Source of the DNA: Terriglobia bacterium
Lineage (GTDB): Bacteria; Acidobacteriota; Terriglobia; UBA7540
Reading direction: 5' to 3'
Length of the DNA stretch: 9,262 bases
Assembly (NCBI GenBank): GCA_030042795.1
Contig: JASHYZ010000398.1
Span: forward strand, 1-9,262
The translations under genes were made by a program, and so were the position numbers. Below, piece by piece: positions 6,020 through 9,262 of the stretch. Below the pieces are notes generated by a model. That model did not search any database, was not told the origin of the DNA, and saw nothing but the letters and a program-made list of their open reading frames with translations. Each line of letters opens with the position of its first letter. The stretch's first letter is position 1.

Positions 6020-8224
6020 ATGCATCGCACGCTGGTTCACATGTTGATTTTCATCGCAATTGCGGCTTGCCAGGCGCCTCGCCTTGAAGCTCAGGTTCGC
6101 GAATTTGAGCCGCCGCCCACCCTCGTGCCCGTGGGGCCGCAGGCCAGCGCCAAGGTGAGCGCCTTGATGCTGGGTGTTAAGCCCACAGCTCCAGGCGGGT
6201 GCGAGCAAGGTACGATCCAGGTGAACGGTCGCATCACGACGGTCACGCTCAAGGAGATGTACGCGGACTCGACGATCTTTAACCCTGAGCCCGACGATCC
6301 GTGGCCGGGACACATGGACCCTTTGCACTTGCGGTCGTATGGCGGATGCAAAATGGGTCCGCTGATTACAGTGAGCCCCGGCGACGAACTGCGCGTCCAT
6401 CTCATCAACGATCTGCCGGCGGATGACCCCTCGTGCCAGTCGAATCCGCCGGTGGGTTTGAGTATGCCGGCGGGAGTAGGATGCTTCAACACCATCAACC
6501 TGCACACTCACGGTCTGCATGTGTCGCCGGCAGGAAACAGCGACAACGTGCTGCTTAACATTGCGCCCCAAACGCGGTTTGAATACGACATCAACATCCC
6601 GGAAGATCATCCAGCGGGGACATTCTGGTATCACGCCCACCGGCATGGGTCAACGGCGGTGCAGGTTTCGAGCGGATCGGCAGGAATCCTGGTGGTGCGT
6701 GGCAATCGGCCGTACACGCCGCCCACGGCGGAGAACCCGCATCCCATCGCGGATATCGGCACGATTCTGCACGACCCCGGCGGGAAGCCGTATCCCGAGC
6801 AGTTTTTCTTCTTCCAGCAAATTGCGTATGCGTGCTTCAGCAACCTGCCGAATCAGAACGGCGGGCCTTGGCAGTACATCTTCACCAAGCACGGGCTCTA
6901 TAGCGCTTTGTCGCCCCCTAAGAACCCGAAAGAGGGCCCTCCCAGTCCTGCAAACTCGGAGTGGATCTGCCCGAAACCCGACGAACAGAACTATGCCTCA
7001 AAAGGCGTGATTGAGAATTTCGCGCTGCAACTAGACTCGGCCAGCATTTGGGACACGAACGGACGGTTCACGAGCATCAATGGGGTGGTGCAGCCCACAA
7101 TTTCGGCGCCGGCGGGACAGATTCAGCGCTGGCGTTTTATTCATGCCGGCATTCACGACACAATCAATCTCCAGATTGTGCCTGCCACTCCGCAGACCGC
7201 GACGAATAACCTGCTTTCAGAGTCAAAATTCACGGGCGATCGCATCGAGCAGGCCGCAGACGTGCTGCGCGAGTGCCCGGCGACAACACTGCAGGCTCTG
7301 GTGCCGCAGTTCGAGATCGCCAGCGATGGGTTGACACTAACGAGAATCCACACGCTGGCCGGGATGGCAGGGTCAGAGTCAGACGGCGCCAACTATTTAC
7401 AGCCGGGCTATCGCAGCGACGTGCTGGTGGTGTTTCCACACGACGGATGGTACTGCCTGCTCGATCAGGAGGCGCCTGCGCATGAGCGGTTCCATCCGGG
7501 CACGGCGCAGGGGGGCGGTTCGGGACCATCCCGTCCGCAACTGCTGGGCATCATCCACGTAGAGGGCGGGCACGCCGTTGAGGGCGACCTGGGAACATAC
7601 ATCGAAGACGCGCTGTATGAGGCGAATCCGCAGTTGCCGGAACCGGTGCGGAGCGGGCTGAAGAAAGGCGACATTGAGCCTTGGGCGCCGTTTGTCGAGT
7701 CTCCTCCGCCCAGCCCGGGGCCTCCGCAGCAGGCGGCGTTCGCGATCAACTTCCCCCTGTTCCAAATCAACGGCACGTCGTATGACCCGAACGTGGTGAA
7801 CATCCAGCGTCAGGTGAATACCACCGATGACTGGGTTCTCTCGGCTTCCGGCGAGCCGCACATCTTTCACATTCACGTGAATCCATTCGAAGTTATGGAT
7901 GTGAAGCAGATTCTGCCCAACGGCACGCAGGAGTCAATCTTTGATGCGGATGGGCACTGCAGAAAGGATTTGCCCACGGACCGGCAGGGGCTAGCAAACC
8001 AGTACTGCGGGATGTGGCATACGTTCCGCGACACAATCTTTGTTGAAGATAAGTATTACGTGAACATCCGGACCACCTACGACCGCTACATTGGGGAGTT
8101 TGTGATTCACTGCCACATTCTGGATCACGAGGACAGCGGCATGATGCTGAACATCGAGATTGTACCCGACCTCAGCGCGCCCGGAGGAGGGCTGGAAAAC
8201 GCCGGCATGAAGCATTCTCACTGA
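6020..8224 (+). CDS. Exported multicopper oxidase (laccase-like)
   Basis: A 734-residue blue copper oxidase that couples one-electron oxidation of phenols or metals to reduction of O2 to water, acting outside the cytoplasm. Residues 1 to about 24 are a Sec-type signal sequence. IAAC at 14-17 fits a lipobox, so the mature protein could be a lipoprotein on Cys17 or be cleaved after LEA (22-24). All four copper motifs are intact: HTH (162-164), HAH (205-207), HIFHIH (614-619) and HCHILDHEDSGM (697-708). The T1 ligands are H614, C698, H703 and probably axial M708, as in low to medium potential enzymes. Three cupredoxin domains are expected at about 55-230, 240-515 and 570-715. It is longer than the typical laccase of about 500 residues, with inserts at about 270-330, 395-425 and 485-570. 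The tail ends MKHSH. The start ATG 6020 has a strong AAGGGAGGTG (6006-6015). The substrate is not deducible, but the adjacent tyrosinase suggests phenols. Confidence 0.93.
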   Translation: MHRTLVHMLIFIAIAACQAPRLEAQVREFEPPPTLVPVGPQASAKVSALMLGVKPTAPGGCEQGTIQVNGRITTVTLKEMYADSTIFNPEPDDPWPGHMDPLHLRSYGGCKMGPLITVSPGDELRVHLINDLPADDPSCQSNPPVGLSMPAGVGCFNTINLHTHGLHVSPAGNSDNVLLNIAPQTRFEYDINIPEDHPAGTFWYHAHRHGSTAVQVSSGSAGILVVRGNRPYTPPTAENPHPIADIGTILHDPGGKPYPEQFFFFQQIAYACFSNLPNQNGGPWQYIFTKHGLYSALSPPKNPKEGPPSPANSEWICPKPDEQNYASKGVIENFALQLDSASIWDTNGRFTSINGVVQPTISAPAGQIQRWRFIHAGIHDTINLQIVPATPQTATNNLLSESKFTGDRIEQAADVLRECPATTLQALVPQFEIASDGLTLTRIHTLAGMAGSESDGANYLQPGYRSDVLVVFPHDGWYCLLDQEAPAHERFHPGTAQGGGSGPSRPQLLGIIHVEGGHAVEGDLGTYIEDALYEANPQLPEPVRSGLKKGDIEPWAPFVESPPPSPGPPQQAAFAINFPLFQINGTSYDPNVVNIQRQVNTTDDWVLSASGEPHIFHIHVNPFEVMDVKQILPNGTQESIFDADGHCRKDLPTDRQGLANQYCGMWHTFRDTIFVEDKYYVNIRTTYDRYIGEFVIHCHILDHEDSGMMLNIEIVPDLSAPGGGLENAGMKHSH

Positions 8225-8257
8225 CGCGGGCAGGCACACGAGAAACCCTATTCAACC

Positions 8258-8275
8258 GTGCGCTCGGGAGCGCAC
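8258..8275 (+). promoter_or_regulatory. Perfect hairpin directly before the tyrosinase ribosome-binding site
   Basis: GTGCGCT (8258-8264) and AGCGCAC (8269-8275) form a perfect 7-bp GC-rich stem with a CGGG loop. It lies in the 64-bp gap between the oxidase stop and the tyrosinase start, two bases upstream of the Shine-Dalgarno AGGAGG (8278-8283). No T-tract follows, so it is not an intrinsic terminator. It could protect or define the 5' end of a processed tyrosinase message, or adjust its translation. Confidence 0.5.
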
Positions 8276-8288
8276 ACAGGAGGTCATT

Positions 8289-9262
8289 ATGGCAATCAAA
8301 GTTCGCAGGGCAATCACGGAGTTGCAGGACGAGTACACGAAAGGGAACAAGAAGTCTCTGGAAGATTTGATGCGCGCTTTTAAGGGGATCAAGGCGCTTC
8401 CCCCGGATGATCCGAAGTCTTTCTTCGTGCTGGGCGGCTATCACGGCGAGCCGTTTCGCGGCGGCGGATGGGGCAGCAGCGCCTACTGGGGCGGCTACTG
8501 CAATCATGGCAACGTGCTGTTCCCCACTTGGCATCGCGTGTATCTATACAAGCTCGAGAAGGCCCTGCAGAGTATCCCCGGATGCCAGGACGTGATGCTT
8601 CCGTTCTGGGATGAGACCAGTGACGACTCGCTGAAGAACGGGATTCCGTGGGCGCTCACGCAAGAGAACTTTGTGCTCGACGGCGCGCAGATTCCCAACC
8701 CTCTGCGGTCGTTCGTGTTCAACCGGAGCATCACCGACAACATCAACGGGGATAGCCCGAACTATAGCAAGCCCCTGAACTACGAGACGGTGCGCTATCC
8801 GCTCTCGGGACTGGTAGGGACGAAGGCAGACCAGGAGGCCACCAAGTGCCACAATGAGCAGTATCCGAATTATGCCCAGAATGTGCAGACCCTAAACCTG
8901 AACATCATTGCGTGGCTGACTTCGTACATCGTGGTGAACGGCAAACCGATTCAGACGAACGTGCACCAGAAGTATGTTGATTGCCTGGACGCACCTAACT
9001 ACACGCTGTTCTCGAACACCACCTCAGCCCAGCAGTGGAACCAGGATCACGGAACGGTCATTGTGCCGTTGGAGAGCCCTCACAACAGCATTCATCTGGC
9101 GGTGGGCGGCTACGATGTGCCCACCTATGATCGGTCTCCGATTCCGGGAGCAAACGGCGACATGGGCGAGAACGATACCGCCGGACTCGATCCGATCTTC
9201 TTTTTCCATCACTGCTTTATTGACCGCGTGTTCTGGCTGTGGCAAAAGAGGCATGGGAAGAC
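8289..9262 (+). CDS. Tyrosinase / polyphenol oxidase, N-terminal 324 residues (runs off right edge)
   Basis: A type-3 copper enzyme that hydroxylates monophenols and/or oxidises o-diphenols to o-quinones. Copper site A ligands are H52 (GGYHGEP), H73 (CNHG) and H82 (PTWHRVYLYKLE). Cys71, two residues before H73, fits the Cys-x-His thioether bridge known from fungal tyrosinases. Copper site B is HNSIH (H265 and H269) with H308 in DPIFFFHHCFIDRVFW (301-316). Glu262 and Asn266 flank the first CuB histidine at -3 and +1, as the water-keeper Glu and Asn do in Agaricus tyrosinase, so monophenolase activity is plausible. The 39-residue spacing from H269 to H308 is far longer than in Streptomyces enzymes. 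There is no signal peptide at the N-terminus, so either it is cytoplasmic or it leaves by another route. The start ATG 8289 has AGGAGG at 8278-8283. No MelC1-like copper caddie protein is seen upstream. The C-terminal part, including any shielding domain, is beyond the window. Confidence 0.95.
   Translation, partial: MAIKVRRAITELQDEYTKGNKKSLEDLMRAFKGIKALPPDDPKSFFVLGGYHGEPFRGGGWGSSAYWGGYCNHGNVLFPTWHRVYLYKLEKALQSIPGCQDVMLPFWDETSDDSLKNGIPWALTQENFVLDGAQIPNPLRSFVFNRSITDNINGDSPNYSKPLNYETVRYPLSGLVGTKADQEATKCHNEQYPNYAQNVQTLNLNIIAWLTSYIVVNGKPIQTNVHQKYVDCLDAPNYTLFSNTTSAQQWNQDHGTVIVPLESPHNSIHLAVGGYDVPTYDRSPIPGANGDMGENDTAGLDPIFFFHHCFIDRVFWLWQKRHGK

Noticed and set aside
5957..6646. Minus-strand open frame of 229 codons over the 5' part of the multicopper oxidase gene
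   Set aside because: It is antisense to a clear copper oxidase and its sequence is Arg/His/Val-rich without domain features.

Overview
The window looks like a chromosomal segment from the phylum Acidobacteriota, possibly a soil member. The strongest evidence is the pair of a PadR-type regulator and a very large orphan permease with two MacB/FtsX halves and no ATPase. This is the 'acidobacterial duplicated orphan permease' (ADOP) arrangement. Codon use is GC-rich, and two of the five genes are best read from TTG starts with good Shine-Dalgarno sequences. The exact genus cannot be told from the sequence.

Layout: (1) Bases 1-1507, minus strand, hold the N-terminal 502 residues of arginyl-tRNA synthetase; its 3' end lies off the left edge. 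(2) Bases 1508-2249 are a divergent gap of about 740 bp with no convincing gene. It holds a perfect hairpin at 2101-2125 and, just before padR, a tandem 22-bp-period repeat that is a good candidate operator or promoter element. (3) Bases 2250-5285, plus strand, hold the padR-ADOP operon, with a 12-bp gap and a TTG start for the permease. (4) Bases 5286-5563 are an intergenic leader ending in a long hairpin that contains the Shine-Dalgarno sequence and stops two bases before the next start codon. (5) Bases 5564-9262, plus strand, hold three closely spaced genes: an unrecognised cysteine-free 139-residue protein that looks beta-rich, an exported four-motif multicopper oxidase of 734 residues, and a tyrosinase cut off by the right edge.

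The last block is the most interesting part. It places two different copper enzymes for phenols, a laccase-like blue oxidase and a type-3 binuclear tyrosinase, one after the other with a small protein of unknown function in front. Both enzymes keep all the copper ligands that can be checked. The tyrosinase carries features of fungal enzymes (Cys-x-His for a thioether bridge, Glu and Asn near the first CuB histidine) rather than the short Streptomyces layout. A perfect 7-bp hairpin sits directly before the tyrosinase Shine-Dalgarno sequence. Together these suggest a phenol-oxidising operon (polyphenol or lignin breakdown, melanin-like polymer formation, or detoxification) with possible translational control at two junctions. 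The role is inferred, not shown.
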